Assembly: GCA_023512835.1 (NCBI GenBank)
Contig: CM042084.1
Span: 57,094,793-57,158,792, forward strand
From: Taxillus chinensis
Lineage: Eukaryota; Streptophyta; Magnoliopsida; Santalales; Loranthaceae
Reading direction: 5' to 3'
DNA: 64,000 nucleotides
Shown here: piece after piece, positions 9,135 to 21,245 of the stretch
Position numbering within the stretch: the stretch's first letter is position 1
How the letters are laid out: the number at the start of each line of letters is the position of its first letter
Notes under the pieces: generated by a model
What the model was told of the DNA's origin: nothing
Database searches by the model: none
The model's input: only the letters and a program-made list of their open reading frames with translations
Position numbers and translations under genes: made by a program

Positions 9135-10400
9135 GTGACTAACTCCACATCCCAAAACACGGGTCATTATAAGACATCCAAGATTATAGAAATGAAGATA
9201 AAATTCTTGAAACATACAAAGATTCACATAAACAACCCAGAATTCACCCAAAGACAGTACTACAGCACAGAGGGGCTACATTGCTCCCCTAGAATTAAAG
9301 AACTACTCACACATGCTGATGTTTACAGAAATGTTCTGGGAGGCCCCGACAAAATCTGGAAGGCCTTAAGCAAGAGGAAAACATCAAAACATTCTCCTAT
9401 AGTGGAGATATCTGATGAAGAACCCTCTCCATCCCCTGAAGTTTCTTATCCAGCCCAAGCGGATCCACCTCAACCAGAATCTTGCCTAGGCCATCCTACT
9501 ATCACCCAGAGGAGACAGAGCCGCAAAGAAGGGTATTCACCCTTCCAGCCTTTTACCGATCCTGCATATTCTCAGGCTCTTATGCCTGTTATACATCCTG
9601 TCTCTTGGGGTACATACATGCCTGCTGAACCTGAAGACCTTCTTGGCCCTCTTATCCATTTAATCATTAATCCAGCCTTATCATCTGCTGAAAGTCAAGC
9701 AGCATTTGAAGACTTCATTAACTCTCAGGTGTTAAGGGCTCACTTTGCAAGGGACATGGACCTCTTCACCTCGTTTGTCCTTCAAAGGATTTTAGGTCAT
9801 GAATATCTATATTCAGATGAGGTGGACTTATTTTGCAGGACTATGCGTTTTGTTGTGGAAGCTGAGCCTCATAATTACCCACTGTCCCAGTATACCTCTA
9901 TTATGCTGTGCGAGCTTTATGAGCAACCTTTGATCGAAAGTGTGTGGCGCCAACGTATAAATGGTCGGAATGAAGGGCACCATCCTTGGCATGGTATGCA
10001 CGAGGTGCCGATCCTCGTGCACATTGATCATCACTATGTATTGGTGCGTGTGGATTTGAGTGCAGGGCATGCGGTGCTTTATGATCCAAGCCAAGGCGAA
10101 GGGTTCACCAGAAGAAAGAGACGGCTTGTTCATGGGCTCATAAAAAGAATCAAGGATGCGATGAAAAAAGAAGGATTGTTGCAGGATAAGCTCCCTCTTA
10201 TTTACCTCAACGAAATGGAAATCCCTCAGCAGCCTGACCAATTCAGCTGTGGGATCTTTGCTTGCTACTACATGATGGCTATTCTGCAAGGGAAGGAAAC
10301 TTGGGAAGTGTGCGGCGAGACGTCGGTTGCCTTTGTGACTCAGGTGCGACGAATGGTGGCCAATGTCATCTACTATTACAGCTTGCCAACTGAGAGGTAA
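9135..10400 (+). CDS. Ulp1-like (C48) cysteine protease, C-terminal part of the Athila-like additional ORF
   Basis: The C48/Ulp1 family cleaves SUMO or related ubiquitin-like proteins. The open frame has 421 codons. Residues 1-72 come from the adjoining LTR scrap, and true homology with the second copy starts near residue 73 (nt 9352). An acidic, proline-rich linker is followed by the protease fold with His300 (HHYVLVRVD), Asp317 (LYDPS), Gln366 and Cys372 (FSCGIFACYY). The His-Asp spacing of 17 and Gln-Cys spacing of 6 are those of canonical Ulp1 enzymes, so all four catalytic residues are present. Between Asp and Gln is a basic stretch (RRKRRL). Position between pol and the 3' LTR marks it as element cargo, not a host gene. 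The substrate is unknown. No promoter survives in front of this copy, so it is probably a fragment. The second copy (32430-33478) is frameshifted. Confidence 0.85.
   Translation: MTNSTSQNTGHYKTSKIIEMKIKFLKHTKIHINNPEFTQRQYYSTEGLHCSPRIKELLTHADVYRNVLGGPDKIWKALSKRKTSKHSPIVEISDEEPSPSPEVSYPAQADPPQPESCLGHPTITQRRQSRKEGYSPFQPFTDPAYSQALMPVIHPVSWGTYMPAEPEDLLGPLIHLIINPALSSAESQAAFEDFINSQVLRAHFARDMDLFTSFVLQRILGHEYLYSDEVDLFCRTMRFVVEAEPHNYPLSQYTSIMLCELYEQPLIESVWRQRINGRNEGHHPWHGMHEVPILVHIDHHYVLVRVDLSAGHAVLYDPSQGEGFTRRKRRLVHGLIKRIKDAMKKEGLLQDKLPLIYLNEMEIPQQPDQFSCGIFACYYMMAILQGKETWEVCGETSVAFVTQVRRMVANVIYYYSLPTER
9172..9351 (-). repeat. Inverted, diverged fragment of an Athila-type LTR
   Basis: The reverse complement resembles the Athila-like LTR around 22790-22930; for example the + phrase GGGGCTACATTGCTCCCCTAG matches the complement of the LTR phrase near 22813-22833. 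It is too diverged to be a recent copy. It supplies the accidental first 72 codons of the open frame that continues into the Ulp1-like domain. Confidence 0.65.
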
Positions 10401-11215
10401 GTGTTTTTTTTTCCTACCCCCTATTTTATGCCATGAGGACATAGCATATTTTAAGTGTGGTGTATGGGGAGTAACTTGAGCCACTTGCTTGTCTTTTATG
10501 TCATGATTGCATGTTTTATTTATAATTTTATCTTAGTTAGTTTGCTTGAATGATTTGCTTGTGGAGACATGGATATTAAGTATGTAATTTTGGCTTAAAA
10601 TTTATTTTTTTTATGCCACATTACTATCATGTTGTGATAAGGGTGTTAAAGTAGTTAAAATGTGCTCTGATTTGGTTTAATCATGTCTTTATCTTTTGAA
10701 TGATATCACTATGTTTTTGGAGCTGAAATTTGAATATTAGCTAAGCATAACATGCTAAGATAGACTTTAGTGACCCTTAAAGTTGAGTGATAAAAATAAA
10801 AAGAAAACAGGAGAAAAACTTCTTTTAGCCTTCGAGTGACATTTATGGTTTATGGGTAATAGTTTGATTTGCTACTCTTCTTGCATTCAATATTGGTTAT
10901 TTAATCGTAGGAGTCAAGTAAGCATGTGATTACTTATTAGTGCTCAGTGATTGGTGTGTGGAGTTAGGGTGCAAGACCTCTAAGTCACTGTGACTGTCTT
11001 TGCATCCTTTTCTTTATTTTGTGATATTATTGGAAAAGGCTATGATATAAAATGTGAAAAAGCCATCACTTAATTGGAAAATGGGATGTGAGACATCAAT
11101 GAATTTCTGTCTCTCCTTATGTAGTAAAATGGCAAGGGGTATGCATTAGAAAAAAAAAATCAGTCTTATTTATGTGTTATGTGAGTAAAAAAAAAAGAGT
11201 GAATAATCCATCAAG
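10401..11215 (+). other. Athila-like 3' non-coding region, first part (upstream copy)
   Basis: AT-rich, stop-dense sequence matching 33479-34345 of the downstream copy almost base for base. No coding potential is seen. The long space between the last ORF and the polypurine tract is typical of Athila-type elements. It is broken at 11220 by the E3 insertion and resumes at 21251. Confidence 0.8.
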
Positions 11216-11220
11216 GGAGA
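11216..11220. repeat. E3 target site duplication, left (GGAGA)
   Basis: GGAGA here and at 21246-21250 flank E3. The uninterrupted second copy near 34345-34350 has the same five bases once, so this is a true empty-site comparison. Confidence 0.95.
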
Positions 11221-13373
11221 TGTCACGCCCCCAAATTCCAGGGAACCCGGAACTAGGAACATGACTTCCCCTTGCCCGCACCCGATAGGTCAAGGGGTTG
11301 GTGACTAGCACCAATAGAGACTACACCGTGGGTGCTGTCTCAAATATGCAACCCTGTACAGTCATACATCAAGGGTAATCCTGTACTTTCCCATACATCA
11401 TCATGCATACAATAAGTCAAACAGTCATACAGACATCACATCACAAACAGTATGCAAATATAACAGTCCACGGACTCATGTACGGGATACAAACATAATA
11501 CAATACACAATACAGAATACAGTACTGTATCATACATCAGAGTAGTGGGCACGTCCTCCTGGAAGAAAGTCCTCCACTAGTCTCGGGTCATACCTGAAAA
11601 AGGTAAACAACAAGTAGGGGTGAGCGACAAGCTCAGTAGGTGACCCCAACACTCCACATCATGCAGACATACAAGTCTATACTACATGCTTTGTGTATTC
11701 GTGCACTGTGTAGTGTGCACAATCATCAGGACTCAGCCTGCAAACAAACATCAGGACCTAGCCTGCCCACACGGGACAGCTTGTCCACGATCCTCAACAG
11801 GATCCCAGCTCAGGGCATTCAACCCTACCACAGCGCTATATGCCCGGACACAGTCGCCACACCGGCCTGCCATCGGTGCATATGCCTGCCATGTCAACCA
11901 CATAGCACCATCGGTGCATCACGGTGAGAACCCAGACAAGTCACGGAGTCCATACCCCAATACCTCACACCAACATACTAACATTAGTATGACATGTCAT
12001 TCTCAACATTTCCTTTGGAACTGTAGCCAGTCTTCACAAATAAATCCTCAATCCTTGATTTATGAAGGAAGTACCCATAGCAGCTATTTTCTTGAAATTA
12101 AAAGTCCCGGCATTGGGTTCCCATATCATAAATAAGATAATCTGATTTTTTGGGGATTTTCACGAGATGTCTAACCCCACTTTCCAAAAATTCACCACTA
12201 CGAACTTTTAGGTTTTTCCGAGATTTTACACTAAAACCCAATTTTCACATTTTGAAATAGTGGGAATTAATTTTTCTAGTATTTTTCTTTGAATCCAAAT
12301 GGGGGGTATTTCATTATTTAATACTTAAATGTGTAGATGGGTATAGGTTACGATGTAAATAGGTCCAGTCCAGTGCTGTACAGTGTCCAGTTACACTGCA
12401 AAACCTGCAACTCGTAGCTGTGGAACCCGCGACTCGTAGCTGCGGAATGCGGAGCTGCAGCGCGCCTCGAAGACTCGAAGCGACGCTACGACCTTCGACC
12501 TACGAGGCTACGAACTTCGATCCTCCGGCTACGAACTTCGACCTTCGGACTACGGGTCTACGAATCTACGAACTACGAACTATGACCCTACGAACCTTCG
12601 AACCTTCGAACTTCGAACTACGAACCTACGAACTACGGGTCTACGAACTACGACCCTACGACTCAGAACTTCGGATTTTCGTCAGTTCGACCCAGTAACA
12701 CGCCCAGGGTACTGTTCATCGTCGTTTTTGCCTGTTCTTCGTCTGGAATCAACCCAGTAATCCCCAGACACGCACAAACACGCATCCTACGAAACAGACT
12801 GCGATATTTACCTCAAAATGCGTCCAGAACGCCTCTAAATCGCACGGAAACAACAGAAACACGCATCAAATTCCAGATTTCTAGAAATCTAGCTCTAAAC
12901 CCAAATTTCCATGGTTGACTTATCAACCCTTACGAAAAACACAATTAATTAACCCCAAAATCACATAAACATATATTCACAATAATATAAAACCGTTCTT
13001 AACCACAAATCTTATATTAAACCATTAGATTTTACCCAAAATTGATTTTCCCCAAATTCTAGGGTTCATGCTCAATTTCATAAATCACGATAAATTCGTG
13101 CATGCCAAGCATAGAATCAAGATAAGAAGTTCAAGGACACCTACTTGGAATGATTCTTGATGTTCGAACGAGCTCAAAATGCCCGAAATCGAAGGCTACA
13201 CTATCCGTCCGGATAGACCCCGAAAAGTCAACAATCGGGTCAAACAGGCCCCGACTCGTAATCGGGCCCAAGTACAATCAAAATGCTCACATTGACGGCT
13301 ACACTACTGTCCAGATAGTTACATTCCCATAGAATGACTATCTCTCAAGACTACCCAAATACGAGTCTTTACA
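11221..13373 (-). repeat. E3 3' LTR (2.15 kb)
   Basis: On + it runs TGTCACGCCCCC to GAGTCTTTACA. It pairs with 18866-21245. It lacks about 240 bp present in the partner (around 20830-21080), a deletion beginning near 13200. Degenerate CTACGAAC/CTTCGA repeats occupy 12420-12690. Confidence 0.93.
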
Positions 13374-13390
13374 TCCTCCCCACCTTAGGA
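13374..13390 (-). promoter_or_regulatory. E3 polypurine tract
   Basis: Minus-strand CCTAAGGTGGGGAGGA lies immediately before the LTR start TGTAAAGACTCG. A near-copy of the same phrase sits at the end of the coding region (about 13615-13640). Confidence 0.8.
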
Positions 13391-13611
13391 CTTTTCGTCC
13401 TCGAAAATAAAACACATGCCCAAATGACATAGCAAAATTCAAGCTCAACGTCCCAACAACAAAACATCAAACATGCTCACCGATCACACATGTGCAATAC
13501 AACTCGTAACAAGCCAAAGGGCTGACAAAATCCAACAACAACAAGCTAATCCACATCTCAAACAACATATGCAAAACAAATGCATAAAACATAACTCATA
13601 CCTCAGGGAAT
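13391..13611 (-). other. E3 3' untranslated spacer
   Basis: A-rich sequence between the pol stop and the polypurine tract. No gene seen. Confidence 0.6.
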
Positions 13612-15030
13612 GCCATCACATCCTCCCCACCTCAGGACTGATCATCCTGAATAGCTCAGGATGAAGAATCCGCATCTGGCTCTCTTTCTCCCAAGTTTGC
13701 TCCTCCATGCCTCGGTGTCGCCATAACACCCGAACTAGTGGGATCGTCTTGCCTCGCAAGACCTAGTCCCGCCTGTCCAAAATCTGTGCCGGCATCTCAA
13801 CAACGGCACCATCGTCAGCCAAGTCGATCTCGCGATAGTCCAACACATGAGAAGGATCTGGGTGATACCGTCTCAACTGAGACACATGAAACACATCATG
13901 TACCCGCGCTAACTCCGGTGGCAAAGCTAACCGATAAGCCACTGCGCCCACGGTGGCAACAATCTCAAATGGCCCCACAAAACGAGGGGAGAGTTTGGAT
14001 CCACGTCCAAACCTCCGATGCCCTCGACGCGGCGAAACCCACAAAAATACACGGTCACCCACCTCAAACTGCAAGGGTCGACGCCTCTGGTCCGCATAGG
14101 ATTTCTGCCTACTCTGCACTGTCAACATGCGCTGTCGAATCAGCTGCACTATCTCTGTGGTCTCTCGAACCATATCGGGACCGAGAACTGCTGTCTCCCC
14201 CGTCTGTGCCCAACACAAGGGTGATCTACAAGGCCGCCCATATAGCGCCTCATACGGAGCCATCCCAATCGTGGCCTGATAACTGTTGTTCTAAGAGAAC
14301 TCCACTAAAGGAAGGTGAGTCTCCCAACAACCTCCAAAATCTAGGACACAGGCACGCAACACATCCTCGAGCGTCGAATCGTCCGCTCGATCGACCATCC
14401 GTCTGCGGATGAAAGGCTGTACTGAGGTTCACCCTAGTACCCAAAGCTCGCTGCAACTGTCTCCAAAACTGAGAGGTGAACCTCGCATCCTGATGAGAAG
14501 ACAATGGGACTCCATGCAACCGCACAATAACATCAATATACCTCTGTCCCAAAGTCCTCACTGGGTCTGTCTCTCGAATCGGAATAAAATGCGCCGATTT
14601 GGTCAACCGGTCCACAATAACCCATATAGTGTCGTGTCCCCTAGAACGAGGAAGTCCAGTGACAAAATCCATGGTCACGTGATCCCATTTCCACTCTGGC
14701 ACTGGCAATGACTGCAACTCACCAGCTGATCTCAGGTGCTCTGCCTTGACCTGCTGACAGGTCAAACACCTCCTCACAAAATCAGCAACGGCCTTCTTCA
14801 GGCCTGGCCACCAAAACTGCCCCCTCACGGCATGGTACATCTTGGTCCCACCAGGATGTACAGCTAACCTCGAGCTGGTGAAATTCCCGAAGAACCTCCT
14901 CCTGAAGAGAAGTGGGAACTATCAGGCGACCCCTATACCGCAGCACATGCTCTGCATCCTCAGTCCAATCAGAAGGTGCCTGCCCAGTCTGAATCCTGTC
15001 CCTGATGACCTCACAATCAATGTCCCCCAA
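13612..15030 (-). pseudogene. E3 integrase with chromodomain, interrupted
   Basis: Integrase inserts the cDNA; the chromodomain tail is the clade mark. Open pieces are 14782-15030 (linker and zinc region), 14250-14840 ([55 protein letters not shown]) and 13763-14263 ([51 protein letters not shown]). A frame slip follows HPQTDG near 14400. A stop just inside the chromodomain near 13763 precedes the remaining chromodomain residues (IPLVRVLWRHRG, EEQTWE), which read to a stop near 13612. Confidence 0.9.
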
Positions 15031-15039
15031 CTGATCCTC

Positions 15040-16340
15040 TATGATCCTAGCCGTAACTCAGGGACCAGGACGACAACACCGAGGGTCCCTTGCCCCTCGC
15101 CTGGTCACCATCTTGCAACCTCATGGCTGCCAACCGACCCATCATCTCCCATTCCTTAATGGCACAATGGGCCACCACGGCCCTGCTCTTCCTACTCGGA
15201 GCATCCGCCACCACGTTACCCTTCCCGGGGGTATACATCATATCAAACCGAAATCGCTGCAGTACTCCACCCACCGCCTCGCTTAAGGTTCAGGTCTTGC
15301 CGAGAGAAGATATATCGCAAGCTCTTGTGGTCCATATACACCACAAACTTCTCCCCAAGGAGATAATCTTGCCACTTTTAAGTGCAAAGATCACTGCAGC
15401 CAACTCCAAATCATGCGTGGGATAGCTCTGCTCATGTGGTCTCAACCGCCTAGACCCATAAGCAATCACCTACCGAGTCCGCATCAACACACAACCAAGT
15501 CCCACCCTGGAAGCATCACAATACACCTCGAAAGGAACACCCTCCTGTGGAAGAATCAAGATAGGTGCTGAGGTCAATCGTGCCTTCAGCTCCATGAAAG
15601 CACTCTCACACGCATCAGACCAAATGAAAGGAACTCCCTTCCTAGTCAAGTGTGTCATAGGAGCTGCCAATCGGGAAAAATCCTCCACGAACCTCCGATA
15701 ATAGCCTGCCAAACCAAGGAAGCTACGAATCTCAAACACATTCGTGGGCCTCTTCCATGACATGACTGCCTCAATCTTCTCAGGATCCACTGTGATACCC
15801 TCCGAAGACACCACATGCCCTAAGAAGTGCACCTGTTGCAACTAGAAGTCACATTTTGTGAACTTCGCGTACAACCGATGCTCTCGCAAGGTCTGCAACA
15901 CAACCTGCAAATGCTCCTCATGCTCCCTCTTGGTCGCTGAATAGACCAAAATATCGTCGATGAACACCACAACAAACATATCTAAATATGGAGCAAACAC
16001 CTGGTTCATCAATCCCATAAACACTGCTGGAGCATTCGTGAGCCCAAACGGCATCACAAGCCACTCATAATGCCCATAACGACAACTGAAAGCGGTTTTA
16101 GGGATATCTGCCTCCCTAACCCTCAGCTGATGGTATCCAGATCTCAAGTCTATCTTGGAAAACCATCTCGCACCTCGAAACTGATCGAACAGGTCATCGA
16201 TCCTCGGCAATGGATACCTGTTCTTCACAGTCACCTGGTTCAGCTTCCAGGTAGTCTATACACAACCGAAGTGAACCATCCGCCTTCTTGGCGAACAACA
16301 CTGGAGCACCCCACGGTGAGCTACTCCGCCTGATAAAGCC
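15040..16340 (-). pseudogene. E3 reverse transcriptase-RNase H, interrupted
   Basis: RT palm blocks in 15842-16234 are [39 protein letters not shown] and the active site [10 protein letters not shown]. The next piece (15470-15841) has the thumb, the connection segment [12 protein letters not shown] and the start of RNase H ([13 protein letters not shown]). The end lies at 15047-15274 (YTPGKGNVVADA). A single in-frame stop at about 15842-15844 separates the first two pieces, and a frame shift near 16230 separates them from the upstream 497-codon frame. Otherwise well preserved. Confidence 0.9.
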
Positions 16341-17687
16341 TCGCGCTAATAAGTCATCTATCTGTCTCTTGAGCTCTCTAAGCTCTGTAGGTGCCATCCT
16401 ATAGGCCGCTAACCTGATCGGTGTTGTCCCTAGCAACAACTCGATCGAAAACTCTACCTCCCTTACGGGTGGCAAACTGACCAAGTCCTCGGGAAACACA
16501 TCCGGGAACTGATCTACAATGGGTGGCAAAACAGCCTTCCCCTCTCTCCTCCTGTCAACCAATGTCAAACTGGCTAACTGGTGGGTCACATCACCCCACC
16601 CATGCCTCAAAGGTCCCAACCTGCATGCCTCAAAGGTCCACTCACCCACAAAGACACCCCGCGTGCCCCCTGGTGTGAGGAACGTCACACGCCGTCGAAA
16701 ACAATCAATCTTGGCCTCCACGGAGACCAACCAGTCCATACCCAGGATAACATCAAAATCATCTAACTCCATGACATACAAATCACACATCAGGTTAACA
16801 CCCCCAAGTGTTACCTGACAAGCACGACAGATACTCTCAAGTATCACAATTCCACCCAAAGGTGAAGCAACCATCAGAGACTGACTCACTGTCTCCTGGT
16901 CTAACTCTAATCCAACCACCGTAGCATACGAAATAAAAGAATGGGTAGCACCAGTATCAATCAAAACTGAACAAATAGTATGAGAAATGATGATGGTACC
17001 TCTCACCACTGAAGGCCCTGCTCCTGCCTCGTCCACTGGTGGAACCTCTGCCTCTCTGCTGGTGAGGGCAAAAGTCCTCCCTCGTGGTCCACTGCCACTA
17101 GCCTGGCCCATTGGGGCCTTGCCCCGCTGATCCACATGACCCTGTGCCTCCCGCTGAGGCTGCTGCACCGTAGGTCGCATCTGCGTGCTCTGTGCCGGCG
17201 GCACTGACCTCTGAGATGGAGCCCCACTCCTTTGTCCCTGATCTCTCGGACGAGGGCCTACACTGCTGGTTGAGCTAAGGGTAACACATTCCCTAGCTCC
17301 ATGTCCCACCTTCCCACATCGGAAGCATGTCATCTTTTTCCTTGGGCAATCTCTCGATACATGCCCAGTCAAACCACAGCTCCAACAGGCCCCTGGCCTC
17401 CTGCTGGATGAACTCTCACGGGGTCCCACCGCCTGGCTGGAAACCCTCTGCACCTGCCTCCTCTCAGGCTGAGGAGCACTGCTCTCCCCACTCTGTCTCT
17501 TCTTGCTCGAACCTACCGAACCGCCCGGCCTCTGGGCTCTCGCCTGATCCTGACCTCGCTCAATAATGAGCGCCTTGTCGACCGCCTTCCAGGTAGCCGG
17601 GTCAACTGCATCGGTTCCAGCTGTCTTTTCAGAGATGGCCTCAAGCCCTGAATGAAGTCCTGCGTCTTCCGGCCTTCCTTTTCCCAA
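16194..17687 (-). CDS. E3 Gag C-terminus, aspartic protease and RT N-terminus (497 codons open)
   Basis: One continuous frame carries, in order: a Gag C-terminal linker (residues 1-95), two CCHC zinc knuckles (Cys101-Cys114 and Cys121-Cys134) that bind genomic RNA, a Gln/Pro-rich linker, a retropepsin with Asp-Thr-Gly at 244-246 ([11 protein letters not shown]) and the flap-distal VILGMDWL near 313-320, then the start of RT ([40 protein letters not shown], about 435-479). Gag and Pol being in one frame fits Tekay-type elements, which usually make a single polyprotein. The first Met is only the first in this frame; upstream Gag is in other frames. After residue 479 the frame leaves the RT. Confidence 0.88.
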   Translation of the reverse strand: MGKGRPEDAGLHSGLEAISEKTAGTDAVDPATWKAVDKALIIERGQDQARAQRPGGSVGSSKKRQSGESSAPQPERRQVQRVSSQAVGPRESSSSRRPGACWSCGLTGHVSRDCPRKKMTCFRCGKVGHGARECVTLSSTSSVGPRPRDQGQRSGAPSQRSVPPAQSTQMRPTVQQPQREAQGHVDQRGKAPMGQASGSGPRGRTFALTSREAEVPPVDEAGAGPSVVRGTIIISHTICSVLIDTGATHSFISYATVVGLELDQETVSQSLMVASPLGGIVILESICRACQVTLGGVNLMCDLYVMELDDFDVILGMDWLVSVEAKIDCFRRRVTFLTPGGTRGVFVGEWTFEACRLGPLRHGWGDVTHQLASLTLVDRRREGKAVLPPIVDQFPDVFPEDLVSLPPVREVEFSIELLLGTTPIRLAAYRMAPTELRELKRQIDDLLARGFIRRSSSPWGAPVLFAKKADGSLRLCIDYLEAEPGDCEEQVSIAEDR

Positions 17688-18388
17688 GCCTCCAGAGCAA
17701 ACCGCCCCAAATCTGTGAAGGCCTGCACATACTCCCCCACAGTCATGCTACCCTGCACAAGCTCATAATACTCTCTACGTCGAGCATACTACAACGAGCT
17801 GGGAAAATACTCCCCAAAGAAGCGCTCAACAAACTCTCTCCAGCTCATCTGACTGCCATGGACAGCTCTAATGGATTCCCACCACCTGCGTGGGATACCC
17901 AACAGATAGTGCGTCGCCACGCGCACCCGCTCCTCATCTGGCACCCCAATCATCTCAAAGATGTCCTCTGTCCATCTAATCCAGTCCTCGGCTACCTCAG
18001 GCCGTGAACCATCCTCAAAAGTCCTGGGTGCATGTTTCAAAAACTGTGCAGCCCAATCCACTCCTCGTCGTGCTGGCTCTATCACGACCTCCTACTGGTG
18101 CACATCCTGCACCACCCTCGCCTCCTGCTGCTGAGGCTGTGGTGGCTGTTGAGGCTGCTGAGGCTGCTGTTGCCTCTTTAGCTCGTCCACCTCTCTAGCC
18201 ATATCCCTCATCGAGCCCTGCATACCCTACATGGCCTCCTGCAACTGAATCAATACCTGAGCCAAATCAGGTCCCACAACGGGAGCTGACGATCTCTGCT
18301 GCGGGCTCTGGTGCCCCTGGTGCCCCGACTCTATCGTGGGCTCCTCTGCCGGGCCTTGGCCTCGGACAGCTCTCCTCGGTGGTGCCAT
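17513..18388 (-). pseudogene. E3 gag N-terminus and capsid core, frameshifted
   Basis: The likely start is the Met at 18386-18388 (MAPPRRAVRG), well placed inside the PBS. The capsid pieces are 17789-18085 (EDWIRWTEDIFEMIGV, RRWWESIRAVHG, WREFVERFFGEYFPSS) and 17513-17758 ([30 protein letters not shown]), which match the Retrotrans_gag pattern. A Gln-rich stretch precedes them (about 18110-18180). A stop near 17788 and frame changes near 17690 and 18090 break it. Confidence 0.85.
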
Positions 18389-18851
18389 CACACTGGCCAC
18401 AACAACAAACAACAAACAATCAATAGCACAAACAACCATCAAAGGCACAACCGACTTGTAGGTTCTCACCACACGACCCGTAGGTCCATACCATGCATAT
18501 AGCATCGTGTCCCCCATCAGGGTACACCACATGACCCGTAGGTCCACAACCATGCATATAGCATCGTGTCAACCCATAGGGTACACCACATCCACTCCTG
18601 GCTCTCACGGCCACGTGCCATCCTGGCACCACATACGGGCACAACACACACAAAGACAATCTAGTGCCCTATATGCACACAATCATACCACTAGCAATGC
18701 ACCCTATGTATGCTCCTAGGATGATCTAACTGACACCAACATAACCTAGAATACCTATAAGGACTGCGTTGATCAGGCGCCCTCCTTACGGTTTTCCAAG
18801 TCACATGGAATCAATTAACCACCCCTCACTAACCTAGGTCCGCTAGACCAT

Positions 18852-18862
18852 GCTCGATACCA
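18852..18862 (-). promoter_or_regulatory. E3 primer binding site (tRNA-iMet type, one base short)
   Basis: Reads TGGTATCGAGC on the minus strand, three bases inside the LTR end. Compared with E2's site it lacks one A, turning CAG into CG. The same one-base loss occurs in the E5 site. Confidence 0.85.
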
Positions 18863-18865
18863 ACT

Positions 18866-21245
18866 TGTCACGCCCCCAAATTCCCAGGGAACCCGGAACT
18901 AGGAACATGACTTCCCCTTGCCCGCACCCGATAGGTCAAGGGGTTGGTGACTAGCACCAATAGAGACTATACCTGCGGGTCTTGTCTCAAATATGCAACC
19001 CTATACATCATACATCAAGGGTAATCCCGTACTTTCCCATACATCATCATGCATACAATAAGTCAAACAGTCATACAGACATCACATCACAAACAAGTAT
19101 GCAAATATAATCGTCCACGGACTCATGTCCGGGATACAAACATAATACAATACACAATATAGAATACGATCGTATCATACATCAGAGTAGTGGGCACGTC
19201 CTCCTGGAAGAAAGTCCTCCACTAGTCTCAGGTCACACCTGAAAAAGGTAAACAACAAGTAGGGGTGAGCGACAAGCTCAGTAGGTGACCCCAACACTCC
19301 ACATCATGCAGACATACAAGTCTATACTACATGCTCTGTGTATTCGTGCCTCGTGTAGTGTGCACAATCATCGAGGACTCAACCTGCAAACAAACATCAG
19401 GACCTAGCCTTGCCCACACGGGACAGCTTGTCCACGATCCTCAACAGGATCCCGGCTCAGGGCATTCAGCCCTACCACGGCGCTATATGCCCGGACACGG
19501 TCGCCACACCGGTGCCGCCCGCCATGTCAACCACATAGCACCATCGGTGCATCACGGTGAGAACCCGGACAAGTCACGGAGTCCATACCCCAATACCTCA
19601 CACCAACATACTAACATTAGTATGGCATGTCATTCTCAACATTTCCTTTGGAACTCGTAGCCGGTCTTCACAAGTAAATCCTCAATCCTTGATTTATGAA
19701 GGAAGTACCCATAGCGACTATTTTCTTGAAATTAAAAGTCCCAGGCATTGGGTTCCCATATCATAAATAAGATAATCTGATTTTTGGGGATTTTTCTGAG
19801 ATGTCTAACCCCACTTTCCAAAAATTCACCACTACGAACTTTTAGGTTTTTCCGAGATTTTACACTAAAACCCAATTTTCACATTTTGAAATAGTGGGAA
19901 TTAATTTTTCTAGTATTTTTCTTTGAATCCAAATGGGGGGTATTTCATTATTTAATACTTAAATGTGTAGATGGGTATAGGTTACGATGTAAATAGGTCC
20001 AGTCCGGTCTTTGTAAGTGTCCAGTTACACTGCAAAACCTGCAACTCGTAGCTGTGGAACCCGCGACTCGTAGCTGCGGAATGCGGAGCTGCAGCGCGCC
20101 TCGAAGACTCGAAGCGACGCTACGACCTTCGACCTACGAGGCTACGAACTTCGATCCTCCGGCTACGAACTTCGACCTTCGGACTACGGGTCTACGAATC
20201 TACGAACTACGAACTATGACCCTACGAACCTTCGAACCTTCGAACTTCGAACTACGAACCTACGAACTACGGGTCTACAAACTACGACCCTACGACTCAG
20301 AACTTCGGATTTTCATCAGTTCGACCCAGTAACACGCCTAGGGTACTGTTCATCGTCGTTTTTGCCTGTTCTTCGTCTGGAATCAACCAGTAACCCCCAG
20401 ACACGCACAAACACGCATCCTACGAAACAGACTGCGATATTTACCTCAAAATGCGTCCAGAACGCCTCTAAATCGCACGGAAACAACAGAAACACGCATC
20501 AAATTCCAGATTTCTAGAAATCTAGCTCTAAACCCAAATTTCCATGGTTGACTTATCAACCCTCACGAAAAACACAATTAATTAACCCCAAAATCACAGA
20601 AACATATATTCACAATGATATAAAACCGTTCTTAACCACAAATCTTATATTAAACCATTAGATTTTACCCAAAATTGGTTTTCCCCAAATTCTAGGGTTC
20701 ATGCTCAATTTCATAAATCACGATAAATTCGTGCATGCCAAGCATAGAATCAAGATAAGAAGTTCAAGGACACCTACTTGGAATGATTCTTGATGTTCGA
20801 ACGAGCTCAAAACGCCCCAAATCGAAGGCTCCAAGCTTCCTTCTATTTCTCTCTCTAAGCTCTCCAACGTAGACGCAGAAAATGCTAAGACGTAACGTGG
20901 AAGCTCTCTTTCTCCCTATTTGTATTTTTGCCAGTCAACTGACCTTGACCCAGTCAATAATTGACCTCCAAGGCCCCGAACTCCAAATTTAGTCAAACTA
21001 CAGTCAAAACGCTCGAAATGACGAGCACAATACTAGACTGATATTATTACACTCAAATGACCGCTCAAACGCAAAGTCAACCAATAGACCCCGAAAAGTC
21101 AACAATCGGGTCAAACGGGGCCCCGACTCGGAATCGGGCCCAAGTACAGTCAAAATGCTCACATTGACGGCTACACTACTGTCCAGATAGTTACATTCCC
21201 ATAGAATGACTATCTCTCAAGACTACCCAAATACGAGTCTTTACA
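18866..21245 (-). repeat. E3 5' LTR (2.38 kb)
   Basis: On + it runs TGTCACGCCCCC to GAGTCTTTACA, followed by GGAGA. Near-identical to 11221-13373 apart from the partner's deletion and many CAG/CTG-type differences. A minus-strand TATA-like box lies near 20915-20930 (AAATACAAATAGGG). CTACGAAC/CTTCGA repeats occupy 20056-20325. Confidence 0.93.
20056..20325. repeat. Degenerate CTACGAAC/CTTCGA microrepeat in the E3 LTRs
   Basis: Dozens of 7-10 bp units with TTCGA or TACGA cores. The same block occurs at 12420-12690. It keeps a 92-codon frame open without any sign of a real protein. Confidence 0.75.

Larger units (their letters stand above)
3900..9171 (-). mobile_element. E2: Tekay/Del-like Ty3/Gypsy element, 5' half
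   Basis: On the minus strand the order is 5' LTR, PBS, gag, protease, RT, RNase H. The RNase H-integrase linker is cut at 3900, directly against the E1 LTR terminus. Integrase, chromodomain and 3' LTR are absent from the window. The simplest reading is that E1 inserted into E2 and the rest of E2 lies to the left. Confidence 0.85.
7251..9171 (-). repeat. E2 5' LTR (1.92 kb)
   Basis: On the minus strand it runs from TATAATGACCCG (matching the E1 LTR start TGTAAGGACCCG) at 9171 to GGGGCGTGACA at 7251. It shares the promoter layout of E1. Internal tandem arrays lie at 7795-7915, 7930-8130 and 8584-8753. Confidence 0.88.
11221..21245 (-). mobile_element. E3: complete Tekay/Del-like chromovirus, nested
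   Basis: Two LTRs in direct orientation, iMet-type PBS, gag, protease, RT, RNase H, integrase, chromodomain and polypurine tract are all present on the minus strand, with a perfect GGAGA target duplication. Length is about 10.0 kb. Coding is interrupted by a handful of stops and frame shifts, many at CAG/CTG. Confidence 0.95.

Noticed and set aside
9828..10484. 218-codon frame antisense to the Ulp1-like ORF
   Set aside because: Shadow of the real frame; the sense strand has the catalytic motifs and the antisense has no recognisable domain.
12420..12698. 92-codon frame in the E3 LTR, repeated at 20054-20332
   Set aside because: Kept open by CTACGAAC/CTTCGA microrepeats. Low-complexity product and located within the LTR.
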